Assembly (NCBI GenBank): GCA_036675425.1
Contig: JAKFFB010000234.1
Span: forward strand, 1 to 34,883
Length of the DNA stretch: 34,883 bases
Direction of reading: 5' to 3'
Source: SCTD01 sp036675425
GTDB lineage: Bacteria > Actinomycetota > Actinomycetes > Mycobacteriales > SCTD01
Shown here: positions 27,023 through 34,883 of the stretch, one piece after another
Layout of the letters: every line of letters starts with the position of its first letter
Position numbering within the stretch: the stretch's first letter is position 1
The notes under the pieces: generated by a model
Databases searched by the model: none
Told to the model about the DNA's origin: nothing
What the model saw: only the letters and a program-made list of their open reading frames with translations
Position numbers and translations under genes: made by a program

Positions 27023-28054
27023 CTAGCGGCGCGGCTCGGAGATGAGGACCTGCTGCAGCGCCTCGAACTCCTCGACGCACTTGCCGGTGCCGATGGCCAC
27101 CGAGTCCAGCGGGTTGTCCGCGACGTGCACCGGCATGCCGGTCTCGTGCCGCAGCCGCTCGTCGAGCCCGTGCAGCAGCGCGCCGCCGCCGGTGAGCACG
27201 ATGCCGCGGTCCATCACGTCGCCGGAGAGCTCCGGCGGGCAGCGGTCCAGGGTGGTCTTCACGGCGTCGAGGATGACGTTGACCGGCTCCTCGATCGCCT
27301 TCCGGATCTCCTCGGCGCTGACGACGATCGTCTTCGGCAGCCCGGAGACCAGGTCGCGGCCGCGGATCTCGGCGACCGGCTCGTCCGGCATCGGGAAGGC
27401 CGACCCGATGGCCATCTTGATCTCCTCGGCGGTGCGCTCCCCGAGCATCAGGGAGTACTCCTTCTTGACGTAGGCGATGATCGCCTGGTCGAGCTCGTCG
27501 CCGGCGGTGCGCACCGAGATGCTGGTGACGATGCCGCCGAGGCTGATGACCGCCACCTCGGTGGTGCCGCCGCCGATGTCGACGACCATGTTGCCGGTCG
27601 GCTCGTGCACCGGCAGGCCGGCGCCGATCGCCGCGGCCATCGGCTCCTCGATGATGTAGACCCGTCGCGCCCCGGCCTGGTAGCCGGCGTCCTTCACCGC
27701 GCGCTGCTCGACCCCGGTGATGCCGCTGGGGACGCAGACCACGATCCGCGGCTTGGCGAAGTGCCGGCGCTTGTGCACCTTCTGGATGAAGTAGCGCAGC
27801 ATCCGCTCGGTGGTGTCGAAGTCGGCGATGACGCCGTCGCGGAGCGGCCGGATCGCCACGATGTTGCCGGGCGTCCGGCCGATCATCCGCTTGGCCTCGG
27901 TGCCGACCGCGACGATCCCGCCGGTCTTGGTGTTGATCGCGACCACGCTCGGCTCGTTGAGCACGATGCCGCGGCCGCGCACGTAGACCAGCGTGTTGGC
28001 GGTCCCCAGGTCGACCGCCATGTCGCGGCCGAGGAACGACAGGGAGCTGCTCAT
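27023..28054 (-). CDS. mreB: Rod-shape-determining actin homologue MreB
   Basis: A 343-residue actin-fold ATPase that forms membrane-bound filaments guiding wall elongation. Motifs are phosphate 1 DLGTANTLVYVRGRGIVLNEPS, phosphate 2 VVDIGGGTTEVAVISLGG and the adenosine site GIVLTGGGALLHGLDE. The start is ATG at 28054, 13 bases after the ndk stop. The full mreBCD set predicts apical or lateral wall growth regulated by this operon in a rod-like or filament/spore-forming cell; spherical actinobacteria often lack it. Confidence 0.98.
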   Translation of the reverse strand: MSSSLSFLGRDMAVDLGTANTLVYVRGRGIVLNEPSVVAINTKTGGIVAVGTEAKRMIGRTPGNIVAIRPLRDGVIADFDTTERMLRYFIQKVHKRRHFAKPRIVVCVPSGITGVEQRAVKDAGYQAGARRVYIIEEPMAAAIGAGLPVHEPTGNMVVDIGGGTTEVAVISLGGIVTSISVRTAGDELDQAIIAYVKKEYSLMLGERTAEEIKMAIGSAFPMPDEPVAEIRGRDLVSGLPKTIVVSAEEIRKAIEEPVNVILDAVKTTLDRCPPELSGDVMDRGIVLTGGGALLHGLDERLRHETGMPVHVADNPLDSVAIGTGKCVEEFEALQQVLISEPRR

Positions 28055-28067
28055 GACCCTGAGGGTG

Positions 28068-28472
28068 TCAGAGGTTCGGGAAGAAGATGCCGATCTCGCG
28101 CTTGGCCGACTCCTCCGAGTCGCTGCCGTGGACGAGGTTCTGGCCGATCTCCAGGGCGTAGTCGCCGCGGATCGAGCCGGGGGTCGCCTCGACCGGGTTG
28201 GTGACGCCCATCAGGCGGCGGGTGCCGGCGACGGCGTTCGGGCCCTCCACGACGAGCGCGACCAACGGGCCGCCGGTGATGAAGTCGACGAGCTCGCCGA
28301 AGAACGGACGCTCGCGGTGCTCGCCGTAGTGCTCCTCGGCGGTGGCGCGCTCGAGGGTGCGCAGCTCCATCGCGACGAGCGTCAGGCCCTTCTGCTCCAG
28401 CCGGGAGATGACCTCGCCGGCGAGGCCGCGGCGGACGCCGTCGGGCTTGACGAGGACGAGGGTGCGCTGCAC
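28068..28472 (-). CDS. ndk: Nucleoside diphosphate kinase
   Basis: A 134-residue NDK that balances nucleoside triphosphates by a phospho-His ping-pong mechanism. It has TLVLVKPDGVRRGLAGEV at the start, RPFFGELVDFITGGPLVALVVEG, GSIRGDYA and the active-site His in QNLVHGSDSEESAKREIGIFF. The start is GTG at 28472 with AAGGAG upstream. In the 38-base gap to folC a TAGCCT box, overlapping the folC stop, could serve as a -10. Confidence 0.98.
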   Translation of the reverse strand: MQRTLVLVKPDGVRRGLAGEVISRLEQKGLTLVAMELRTLERATAEEHYGEHRERPFFGELVDFITGGPLVALVVEGPNAVAGTRRLMGVTNPVEATPGSIRGDYALEIGQNLVHGSDSEESAKREIGIFFPNL

Positions 28473-28510
28473 GGGGGTTCTCCTTGGGGTTAGACGGGGT
28501 TGCGCCGAGG

Positions 28511-29836
28511 CTACCCGCGGTGGAGCAGGGTCCGGGCCTCGCCGACGGTGACGACCGAGCCGGTCACCAGGACGCCGGCACCGCCGTACTCCGCCTCGGC
28601 GTCGGCCAGCCCGACGGCCGTCGACAGCGCGTCGTCGAGGGAGTCCTCGATCTGCACCCGATCCTCGCCGAAGACGTCGCGGGCGAGGTCGGCCAGGTGG
28701 TCGACCGGCATCGCGCGGGGCGAGCCGTTCTGGGTCACGACGATCGACGCGACGGCCGGCTCCAGCACCTCGAGCATGGCGAGCGCGTCCTTGTCGCCGA
28801 GCACGGCGACGACCGCGACCAGGTGGGTGAAGGCGAAGGCGTCGCCCAGCGCCGCGACGGTGGCCGCCATGCCGTGCGCGTTGTGCGCGGCGTCGAGCAG
28901 GACGGTCGGCGAGGTGCGTACGACCTCCAGCCGCCCGGGTGAGGCGGTCCGCGCGAAGCCCTCCCGCACGAGGTCGGCGTCGAGCATCCCCTTGTCGCCG
29001 CCGCCCAGGAACGCCTCGACCGCGGCGAGCGCCGCGGCGGCGTTGGCGGCCTGGTGCGCGCCGTGCAGCGGCAGGTAGACGTCGTCGTAGCGGCCGCCGA
29101 GCCCCTGCAGCGAGAGCAGCTGACCGCCGACCGCCGTCGTCCGGCTGATCACGCCGAACTCCAGCCCCTCACGGGCGATCGTGGCCTCGACCTCGACGCA
29201 GCGGCGGAGCAGCACCTCGGCCGCCTCCGGCTCCTGCTGGGCGAGCACGACGGTCGAGCCGGGGTGGATGATCCCCGCCTTCTCGGTCGCGATCTCGGCG
29301 AGCGTCGTGCCCAGCAGCGGCACGTGGTCGAGGCCGACCGGCAGCACCACCGCGGTCGCCGCCTCCACGACGTTGGTCGCGTCCCAGGCGCCGCCCAGGC
29401 CGACCTCGAGCACCGCCACGTCGACGGGGGCGTCGGCGAAGGCGGCGAACGCCATGCCGGTCAGCACCTCGAAGAAGGTCATCCGCTCGGGCATCCGCGA
29501 GTCGACGATCTCGACGAACGGCGCGACCTCGTCCCACACCTCGGCGAAGCGCTCCTCGGTCAGCGGCTGGCCGTCGATCGTGATGCGCTCGGTGATCGAG
29601 TCGAGGTGCGGGCTGGTGTAGCGGCCGGGGCGCAGCCCGAAGCCCTGGAGCAGCGCGTCGATCATCCGGGCGGTGCTGCTCTTGCCGTTGGTGCCGGTCA
29701 GGTGGATCGCCGGGTAGGCCTTCTGCGGCGACCCGAGCAGGTCCATCAGCAGCCGGATCCGCTCGAGGTCCGGGACCATCTTGTCCTCGGCCGGGTAGCG
29801 GGTCGCGAGCTCGGCGAGGACCCGCTGGATCGTCAC
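28511..29836 (-). CDS. folC: Bifunctional folylpolyglutamate synthase/dihydrofolate synthase
   Basis: A 441-residue Mur-ligase-fold enzyme that adds glutamate to folates, and probably also makes dihydrofolate from dihydropteroate. Motifs are the P-loop HLTGTNGKSSTARM (near residue 50), TSPHLDSITERITIDG, LEVGLGGAWDATNV, GLDHVPLLGTTLAEIATEKAGI and LLDAAHNAHG. The GTG start at 29836 overlaps the valS stop (GTGA). No DUF4233 gene, which often follows folC in this neighbourhood, is found before ndk. Confidence 0.96.
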   Translation of the reverse strand: MTIQRVLAELATRYPAEDKMVPDLERIRLLMDLLGSPQKAYPAIHLTGTNGKSSTARMIDALLQGFGLRPGRYTSPHLDSITERITIDGQPLTEERFAEVWDEVAPFVEIVDSRMPERMTFFEVLTGMAFAAFADAPVDVAVLEVGLGGAWDATNVVEAATAVVLPVGLDHVPLLGTTLAEIATEKAGIIHPGSTVVLAQQEPEAAEVLLRRCVEVEATIAREGLEFGVISRTTAVGGQLLSLQGLGGRYDDVYLPLHGAHQAANAAAALAAVEAFLGGGDKGMLDADLVREGFARTASPGRLEVVRTSPTVLLDAAHNAHGMAATVAALGDAFAFTHLVAVVAVLGDKDALAMLEVLEPAVASIVVTQNGSPRAMPVDHLADLARDVFGEDRVQIEDSLDDALSTAVGLADAEAEYGGAGVLVTGSVVTVGEARTLLHRG

Positions 29837-32406
29837 TTGGGCTGCTTCGGCGGCGGGTCGCCCAGCTCGATGCGGGCCACCGCGAAGCCGCCGTCGGCCG
29901 ACTCGGTCGTCAGCTCCTCGATCAGGCAGGAGTTGCGCAGGTCGGTCTCGACCTGCGCCAGCGTCGCGAGCTCCGCGGCCGACCCGGTCGCGTGCAGCAC
30001 GAGCACCGGCGTCTTCATCGACACCTTGGCCCGGCTCTTCTCGCCGCGCACCCGCTCGAGCACCGTGGCCGCGAGGTCGAGCGGGTCGATCCCGCCGTTC
30101 GTGGGACCGGCGGCCGCGCGCACCTCAGCGGCGTCGGGCCAGGGCTGCGCGTGCACCGAGCCCTCCTTCCACCACGACCACACCTCCTCGGTCACGAAGG
30201 GCAGCACCGGCGCGAACAGGCGCAGCAGCGTGTCGAGCGCAAGGCGCAGCGCGCGGTTGGCGGACGCTGCGGCCGCGGCGTCCTCGCCGTACGCCCGCCC
30301 CTTCACCAGCTCGATGTAGTCGTCGCAGAAGGACCAGAAGAACGACTCGGTGCGCTCCAGCGCACGGGTGTAGTCGTAGGAGTCGAAGGCGGTCGTCGCC
30401 TCGTCCACCACCGCGGCCAGGCGGGCGAGAAGAGCCTGGTCGACCGGCTCGGTGACCTCACCGGCGTCGGCCTCCGGGAAGCCCAGCGCGAACTTGCTCG
30501 CGTTGAGCAGCTTGACCGCCAGCCGGCGGCCGACCTTCATCTGCCCCTCGTCGAAGGCGGTGTCGGTGCCGAGCCGGCCGTTGGCGGCCCAGTAGCGGAC
30601 GGCGTCGCTGCCGTGGGCCTCGAGCAGGTCGGTCGGCACCAGCGCGTTGCCGGTGCTCTTGCCCATCTTCTTGCGGTCCGGGTCGAGGATCCAGCCGGAC
30701 AGCGCGGCGTCGGTCCACGGAAGCGAGCCGTGCTCGTGGTGGGCGCGCACCACGGTCGAGAACAGCCAGGTGCGGATGATGTCGTGGCCCTGCGGGCGCA
30801 GGTCGTACGGGAAGACCCGCGCGAACAGGTCGGGGTCGTCCTCCCACCCACCGGCGATCTGGGGGCTGAGCGACGAGGTCGCCCAGGTGTCCATGACGTC
30901 GGGGTCGGCGGTGAAGCCACCCGGCACGTCGCGCTGGTCGGCGGTGTAGCCCGCCGGCACGTCGCTGGTCGGGTCGACCGGCAGGTCGGCTTCGGCCGGC
31001 AGGACGGGGTCCTCGTAGATCGGTGCGCCGTCGGCGTCGAGGCGGTACCAGAGCGGGAACGGCACGCCGAAGAAGCGCTGCCGGCTGATCAGCCAGTCGC
31101 CGTTGAGCCCACCGACCCAGTTCTCGTAGCGGCTCTGCATGAAGCCCGGGTGCCAGACGAGCTCCTTGCCGCGCTGCACCAGCTCGTCGCGCAGGTCGCT
31201 GTCGCGGCCGCCGTTGCGGAGGTACCACTGGCGGCTCGTCACGATCTCGAGCGGCCGGTCGCCCTTCTCGTAGAACTTCACCGGGTGGGTGATCGGCTTC
31301 GGGTCGCCCACGAGATCGCCTGAGGCGGCGAGCATCTCGACGATCCGCTTCTGCGCCTGCTTGACGGTGAGCCCGGCGAGCTCGGCGTACGGCTCAGGCG
31401 CCACGTCGTGCGGCGCCGTGGTGAGCACCCGGCCGTCCCGTCCCACGATGCTGCGCACCGGCAGGTCGAGCTCGCGCCACCACGTGACGTCGGTGGTGTC
31501 GCCGAAGGTGCAGATCATCGCGATGCCCGAGCCCTTGGTCGGGTCCGCCAGCTCGTGCGCGTGCACCGGCACCTCGACGCCGAACAGCGGGGTCGTCACG
31601 GTGGTGCCGAACAGCGGCTGGTAGCGCTCGTCGTCGGGGTGCGCCACCAGGGCGACGCACGCCGGGATCAGCTCGGGGCGGGTGGTCTCGATGAAGACCG
31701 GCTCGGCGCCGTTGCGTCCGAACGCGATCCGGTGGTAGGCGCCGGGCAGCTCCTTGTCGGTGAGCTCAGCCTGCGCGACGGCGGTCTTGAAGTCCACGTC
31801 CCACAGCGTCGGCGCCTCGGTCGAGTAGGCCTCGCCGCGGGCGAGGTTGCGCAGGAACGCCCGCTGGGCGGCCCGCCGCGCCCGGTCGCCGATCGTCTCG
31901 TACGTCTGCGACCAGTCGACCGACAGGCCGAGCCGCTTGAAGAGCTGCTCGAAGGCCTTCTCGTCCTCGACCGTCAGCCGCTGGCACAGCTCGACGAAGT
32001 TCTGCCGGCTGATGCTGACCTGCTGGTGGCCCTTCTTGAGCGCGCCGGCGTCGGCGGGCGGCTCGTACGCCGCGTCGTACTGGTGGCTGGGGTCGCAGCG
32101 GACGCCGTAGTAGTTCTGCACGCGGCGCTCGGTCGGCAGGCCGTTGTCGTCCCAGCCCATCGGGTAGAAGACCTGCTTGCCGCGCATGCGCATGTAGCGG
32201 GCCTGCAGGTCGGTGTGCGTGTAGCTGAAGACGTGGCCCACGTGCAGGCTGCCGGACACCGTCGGCGGCGGGGTGTCGATGGCGTAGACGTCGGCGCGCT
32301 CGGCGGTGCGGTCGAAGCGGTAGACCCCGTCGCGCTGCCATACCTCGTCCCAGCGCGCCTCCAGGCCGTCGAGGGTCGGCTTGTCGGGCATCCGGGAGTC
32401 GGTCAC
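29833..32406 (-). CDS. valS: Valyl-tRNA synthetase, archaeal-type
   Basis: An 857-residue class I synthetase charging tRNA-Val. The HIGH motif is HVGH in TPPPTVSGSLHVGHVFSYTHTD. The next block, MGWDDNGLPTERRVQNYYG, is the form seen in archaeal-type ValS; common bacterial enzymes have PGMDHAGIATQ there. The later DPDVMDTWATSSLSPQIAGGW and LRPQGHDIIRTWLF blocks agree. The KMSKS loop reads KKMGKST, with Gly for the first Ser. The editing domain is central (about 190-350). The C-terminus lacks the long coiled-coil tRNA arm of usual bacterial ValS. GTG 32406 is preferred because TAGACT lies 6 bases upstream; ATG 32391 is the alternative. Confidence 0.95.
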   Translation of the reverse strand: MTDSRMPDKPTLDGLEARWDEVWQRDGVYRFDRTAERADVYAIDTPPPTVSGSLHVGHVFSYTHTDLQARYMRMRGKQVFYPMGWDDNGLPTERRVQNYYGVRCDPSHQYDAAYEPPADAGALKKGHQQVSISRQNFVELCQRLTVEDEKAFEQLFKRLGLSVDWSQTYETIGDRARRAAQRAFLRNLARGEAYSTEAPTLWDVDFKTAVAQAELTDKELPGAYHRIAFGRNGAEPVFIETTRPELIPACVALVAHPDDERYQPLFGTTVTTPLFGVEVPVHAHELADPTKGSGIAMICTFGDTTDVTWWRELDLPVRSIVGRDGRVLTTAPHDVAPEPYAELAGLTVKQAQKRIVEMLAASGDLVGDPKPITHPVKFYEKGDRPLEIVTSRQWYLRNGGRDSDLRDELVQRGKELVWHPGFMQSRYENWVGGLNGDWLISRQRFFGVPFPLWYRLDADGAPIYEDPVLPAEADLPVDPTSDVPAGYTADQRDVPGGFTADPDVMDTWATSSLSPQIAGGWEDDPDLFARVFPYDLRPQGHDIIRTWLFSTVVRAHHEHGSLPWTDAALSGWILDPDRKKMGKSTGNALVPTDLLEAHGSDAVRYWAANGRLGTDTAFDEGQMKVGRRLAVKLLNASKFALGFPEADAGEVTEPVDQALLARLAAVVDEATTAFDSYDYTRALERTESFFWSFCDDYIELVKGRAYGEDAAAAASANRALRLALDTLLRLFAPVLPFVTEEVWSWWKEGSVHAQPWPDAAEVRAAAGPTNGGIDPLDLAATVLERVRGEKSRAKVSMKTPVLVLHATGSAAELATLAQVETDLRNSCLIEELTTESADGGFAVARIELGDPPPKQPK

Positions 32407-32412
32407 CGGCCC

Positions 32413-32418
32413 AGTCTA
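32413..32418 (-). promoter_or_regulatory. Candidate leaderless -10 box of valS
   Basis: TAGACT on the minus strand ends 6 bases before the valS GTG at 32406. No ribosome site is present, so a transcript beginning at the GTG is the simplest reading. It lies in the 47-base divergent gap. Confidence 0.45.
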
Positions 32419-32439
32419 GGGAGGCCGCACCACGCCGTT

Positions 32440-32445
32440 TACTGT
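32440..32445 (+). promoter_or_regulatory. Candidate leaderless -10 box of the first thioesterase gene
   Basis: TACTGT fits TAnnnT and ends 8 bases before the GTG at 32454, in the same 47-base gap as the valS box. No ribosome site is visible. No convincing -35 is seen for either direction. Confidence 0.38.
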
Positions 32446-32453
32446 CGCTCGTC

Positions 32454-33227
32454 GTGACCCCGCCGATCGCGACAGAGCTCGAGCTTCCCGACACCTGGGC
32501 GTACGGCCGCGGCGTCCTGCACGGCGGCTGGCTGCTCGAGACGATCGCGACGGCGGCGCTGGAGCACACCGGGCACCCGCACCCGCTCGCCGTCAGCGCC
32601 CACTACGTCGCCGCGCCTCGCGTCGGCCCGGCCTGCCTCGAGGTCGAGCCGCTGCGCGAGGGACGTACGGTCGGCTCGCTGCGGGCGCGGCTGTCCCAGG
32701 AGGGCAAGCCCAAGGTCGAGGTGCTGGTCACCGCCGGGACCCTGCCGGCAGCCGGGACGGCGCCGTTCCTGGTGGACGCCGCTCCGCCGTCGATGCCGCC
32801 CGCGGAGGACTGCCCTCGGCAGGTGCAGCCGCCCGGGCACCACCGCAACGGGATCACCGAGAACCTCGACGTGCGGCTCGATCCCGCGACCGCGTCGTGG
32901 ATGCGCGGGTCCTTCGGCGGCGGGTCGGAGGTCGCCGGCTGGATCCGCTCGGACCGCGGCCGCGCGGTCGACCCGCTGTTCCTGCTGACGGTCGCCGACG
33001 CTCTGCCGCCGGTCACCCTCGACCTCGGGATCCCGGGCTGGGTGCCGACGATCGAGCTCACCGTCCTGCTGCGCTGCCAGCCGGTCGACGGCTGGCTGCG
33101 GGTGGTCCAGCGCGCGCGGTCGATCCACGGCGGCTGGCTCGACGAGGAGTGCGAGGTCTGGGACTCGGCCGGCCAGCTGGTCGCCCAGGCGCGGCAGCTC
33201 GCGGGCTACAAGGAGCCGGCAGCGTGA
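32454..33227 (+). CDS. TesB-like acyl-CoA thioesterase family protein (copy 1)
   Basis: A 257-residue protein with a double hot-dog layout. The first half runs GVLHGGWLLETIATAALEHTGHPHPLAVSAHYVAAP to VLVTAGTL, and the second runs from about residue 140 to PPVTLDLGIPGWVPTIELTVLLR and GWLDEECEVWDSAGQLVAQARQLAGY. Such proteins hydrolyse acyl-CoA; chain-length preference cannot be read from sequence. GTG at 32454 follows a TACTGT box by 8 bases. It overlaps the next gene, a close paralogue, as GTGA. Confidence 0.9.
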   Translation: MTPPIATELELPDTWAYGRGVLHGGWLLETIATAALEHTGHPHPLAVSAHYVAAPRVGPACLEVEPLREGRTVGSLRARLSQEGKPKVEVLVTAGTLPAAGTAPFLVDAAPPSMPPAEDCPRQVQPPGHHRNGITENLDVRLDPATASWMRGSFGGGSEVAGWIRSDRGRAVDPLFLLTVADALPPVTLDLGIPGWVPTIELTVLLRCQPVDGWLRVVQRARSIHGGWLDEECEVWDSAGQLVAQARQLAGYKEPAA

Positions 33228-33967
33228 GCAGCGTCCACATCGACGAGAGCTGGTCGGTCGGCGGCAAGCCGCACGGCGGCTTCCTGCTCCGCACCGCGGT
33301 CGCCCTGGCGCTCGACGAGGCGCACCCCGACCCGTTGGCCGTGAGCGCGCACTACGTCTCCTCCCCCGACCACGGCGACGCCGACGTCGAGGTGGAGCGG
33401 CTCCGGACCGGCCGCCGGGTGGCGTCGTCCCGGGTGCGGATCGCCCAGGAGGGGGCCGTACGGGCGGAGGTCCTCGTCTCGGCCGGCACGCTGTCGGACG
33501 CGGAGCCGTACTGGACGTCTGGGCGCGTACCGCCTGTCCTGCCGCCCGTGGAGGACTGCCCGCGCACCCCGTCGGTCGGGCCGACCGGCGTCAAGGTCGG
33601 CTACTTCGACCACGTCGACCTGCGGATGGACATGGCCACCGCGCAGTGGGCGCTCGGCAAGCCGGCCGGTCACGCCGAGGTGCGCGGCTGGATGCGCCGC
33701 GACGACGGCGCCGACGCCTCCCCGCTCGACCTGCTGGTCTTCGCCGACGCGATGCCGCCGGTCACCTTCGACCTGGGGCTGATGGGCTGGGTGCCGACGC
33801 TCGAGCTCACCGTGCTGCTGCGCGGGCGAGCCGCTCCCGGCTGGGTGCGGGTCGTCCAGCGCGCGACGGTGCTGCGCGACGGCTGGCTCGACGAGGAGTG
33901 CGAGATCTGGGACAGCGCCGGCAACCTCGTCGTCCAGGCCCGCCAGCTCGCCGGCTACCGCCTGTAG
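33224..33967 (+). CDS. TesB-like acyl-CoA thioesterase family protein (copy 2)
   Basis: A 247-residue paralogue of the preceding gene. Shared blocks include HGGFLLRTAVALALDEAHPDPLAVSAHYVSSP, PPVEDCPR, PPVTFDLGLMGWVPTLELTVLLRG and RDGWLDEECEIWDSAGNLVVQARQLAGY. GTG at 33224 overlaps the copy-1 stop and has AAGGAG eight bases upstream, so the pair should be co-translated. The N-terminus starts directly at the hot-dog strand (VHIDESWSVGG), slightly shorter than copy 1. The pair looks like an old tandem duplication, since identity is concentrated in the core blocks. Confidence 0.9.
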   Translation: MSSVHIDESWSVGGKPHGGFLLRTAVALALDEAHPDPLAVSAHYVSSPDHGDADVEVERLRTGRRVASSRVRIAQEGAVRAEVLVSAGTLSDAEPYWTSGRVPPVLPPVEDCPRTPSVGPTGVKVGYFDHVDLRMDMATAQWALGKPAGHAEVRGWMRRDDGADASPLDLLVFADAMPPVTFDLGLMGWVPTLELTVLLRGRAAPGWVRVVQRATVLRDGWLDEECEIWDSAGNLVVQARQLAGYRL

Positions 33968-33974
33968 CCCACCC

Positions 33975-34027
33975 CCTTGCGTCATGCTCAGCGGAGCGTC
34001 CTACGCAGGGCTGAGCATGACGCAGGG
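33975..34027. terminator. Bidirectional terminator hairpin between convergent genes
   Basis: A 15-bp perfect stem, tgcgtcatgctcagc (33978-33992) with 34010-34024, extends outward to 18 bp with one G-T pair. It surrounds a 17-base loop. It fills the 63-base gap between the thioesterase stop (33967) and the stop of the convergent surface-protein gene (34031), so it can serve both. Confidence 0.7.
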
Positions 34028-34030
34028 CGC

Positions 34031-34883
34031 TCAGGGGGTGCGGCGGACGGCGACGAGCAGGGCCGAGCCGCCGGCGAGGGCGATGACGCCGCCCATCAGC
34101 AGGATCAGCGTCTGCGGCGACCCGGTGAAGGGCAGCGTGGCCGGGCGGGCGGTGGCGGCGCCGACGCCCTGCGGGAGGAAGAGCGCGGGGGCGGCGACCA
34201 CGGTCGACGGGGCGAGGGACTGCGCGGAGACGGTGCCGGACAGGACGGCGCTGCCCGCGGGGTCGGCGACCGGCGCGGCGGCCGGGGCAGCGGCGACGAC
34301 GGCGCGTGGCCCGACGACGGGCGCGTCCACCTGGGCAGCGACGGGGACCTCGACGGCGGCGACGGCGGCAGGCGCGGCTACGGCGCACGGCTCCAGCCAG
34401 AAGACCTTGGACTTGGCGCCGCCGGGCACCTCGGAGCCGTCGGCGTTGACCGCCTCGACCTGCGCCTTGACGTGGTGGGCGACCGCCGGGTCCAGCCCGA
34501 GGCCCGCGGCCGTGAGGGTGCCCGCGGTCGGGTAGCTGCCGTCGTACCGGCCGCCCTTCGCGCTGCTGCTGCTGATCAGCGGCAGGCCGTCCACGCGGGT
34601 GGTCGGGCCGGGCGTCGGGGCGATCGCGGTGAGGCTGATCCGGCCGAGCTGCCCGGCGTCGTAGCCGAAGAAGCTGAGCCGGAACGCGCAGGAGACGTGC
34701 GGCTCGTTGCCTCGGGAGGTGTCGAGCACGGGGCCGTCGACCTTGAAGGTCCCGTTGTTGCCGCGCGGATCGGCCTGGGCGGTGGGTGCGGAGACGGTAC
34801 GCGCCGCCTTGCCCGCGGCCGGGGCCGCCGTCGTCGCGGGGCGGGCGGCCGGGGTGGGCTTCGCCGGTCGGGCCGCCGTGGCC
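34031..34883 (-). CDS. LPXTG-type cell-wall-anchored surface protein, 5' end missing
   Basis: The frame stays open to the window edge, so at least the N-terminus and signal peptide lie outside; about 283 residues are visible. An Ala/Pro/Lys-rich stretch (KPTPAARPATTAAPAAGKAA) is followed by a small domain (NNGTFKVDG, NEPHVSCAFRLSFFGYDAGQLG) of a type often seen in actinobacterial surface proteins. A Val/Ala-rich linker then leads to a sorting signal: LPFTG, a hydrophobic helix (LILLMGGVIALAGGSALLVAV) and the charged tail RRTP. A sortase should attach it to peptidoglycan; no sortase gene is in the window. The internal GTG (34729) inside the domain is unlikely to be the true start. Confidence 0.88.
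   Translation of the reverse strand, partial: ATAARPAKPTPAARPATTAAPAAGKAARTVSAPTAQADPRGNNGTFKVDGPVLDTSRGNEPHVSCAFRLSFFGYDAGQLGRISLTAIAPTPGPTTRVDGLPLISSSSAKGGRYDGSYPTAGTLTAAGLGLDPAVAHHVKAQVEAVNADGSEVPGGAKSKVFWLEPCAVAAPAAVAAVEVPVAAQVDAPVVGPRAVVAAAPAAAPVADPAGSAVLSGTVSAQSLAPSTVVAAPALFLPQGVGAATARPATLPFTGSPQTLILLMGGVIALAGGSALLVAVRRTP

Noticed and set aside
33224..33967. Second thioesterase as a decayed duplicate
   Set aside because: The frame is intact, the core blocks are conserved, and it has its own ribosome site and coupled start.

Overview
The window is high-GC chromosomal DNA from an actinomycete. The evidence is frequent GTG starts, GTGA/ATGA stop-start overlaps, TAnnnT -10 boxes directly in front of start codons, and the conserved order valS-folC-ndk-mreBCD-mrdA-rodA-(two radical-SAM-linked genes)-rne-rplU-rpmA-obg-proB ... 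proA ... nadD-LCP-rsfS-phosphatase-tRNA-Ala. A relative of the Nocardioidaceae is my guess from overall style; no marker gene proves it. No transposase, phage gene, CRISPR array or recognisable defence system was found.

Layout. Almost everything is on the minus strand, so transcription runs right to left. From the right edge: a truncated LPFTG-anchored surface protein (34883-34031); a plus-strand pair of tandem paralogous thioesterases (32454-33967); then the minus-strand backbone. That backbone holds an archaeal-type valyl-tRNA synthetase, folC, ndk, the rod-shape/elongasome genes mreB-mreC-mreD-mrdA-rodA, a B12-binding radical SAM protein with its DUF2344 partner, a long RNase E/G, ribosomal proteins L21 and L27, the GTPase Obg and proB. 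Two small plus-strand genes (an FG-GAP-like lipoprotein and an NTF2-like protein) separate proB from proA. After proA come a secreted beta-propeller/TIM-barrel-like protein, a plus-strand pair (VOC protein and beta-hydroxyacid dehydrogenase), a MoxR ATPase/VWA module, and an ECF sigma factor with a membrane DUF4349 protein. The left end holds nadD, an LCP-like protein, rsfS, a histidine phosphatase and tRNA-Ala(GGC).

How the genes fit together. The backbone links translation (valS, L21, L27, Obg, RsfS, RNase E, tRNA-Ala), cell-wall elongation (MreBCD, PBP2, RodA, LCP-like protein), folate, nucleotide and NAD synthesis (FolC, Ndk, NadD) and proline synthesis (ProB, ProA). The accessory genes sit in the proB-proA and proA-nadD gaps and at the right end.

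The most unusual points are: two adjacent hairpins after rne whose four arms all have the form GATC-N8-GATC; a six-repeat propeller fused to an unassigned hydrolase-like domain; an archaeal-type valS at the canonical valS position; an ECF promoter (GAACC-N16-CGTC) directly upstream of its sigma gene; a terminator-like hairpin between rpmA and obg; a probable CTG start; and several convergent or intergenic long perfect hairpins. I do not see a clear, wholly new multi-gene system. The propeller protein and the GATC hairpins are the best candidates for undescribed biology.
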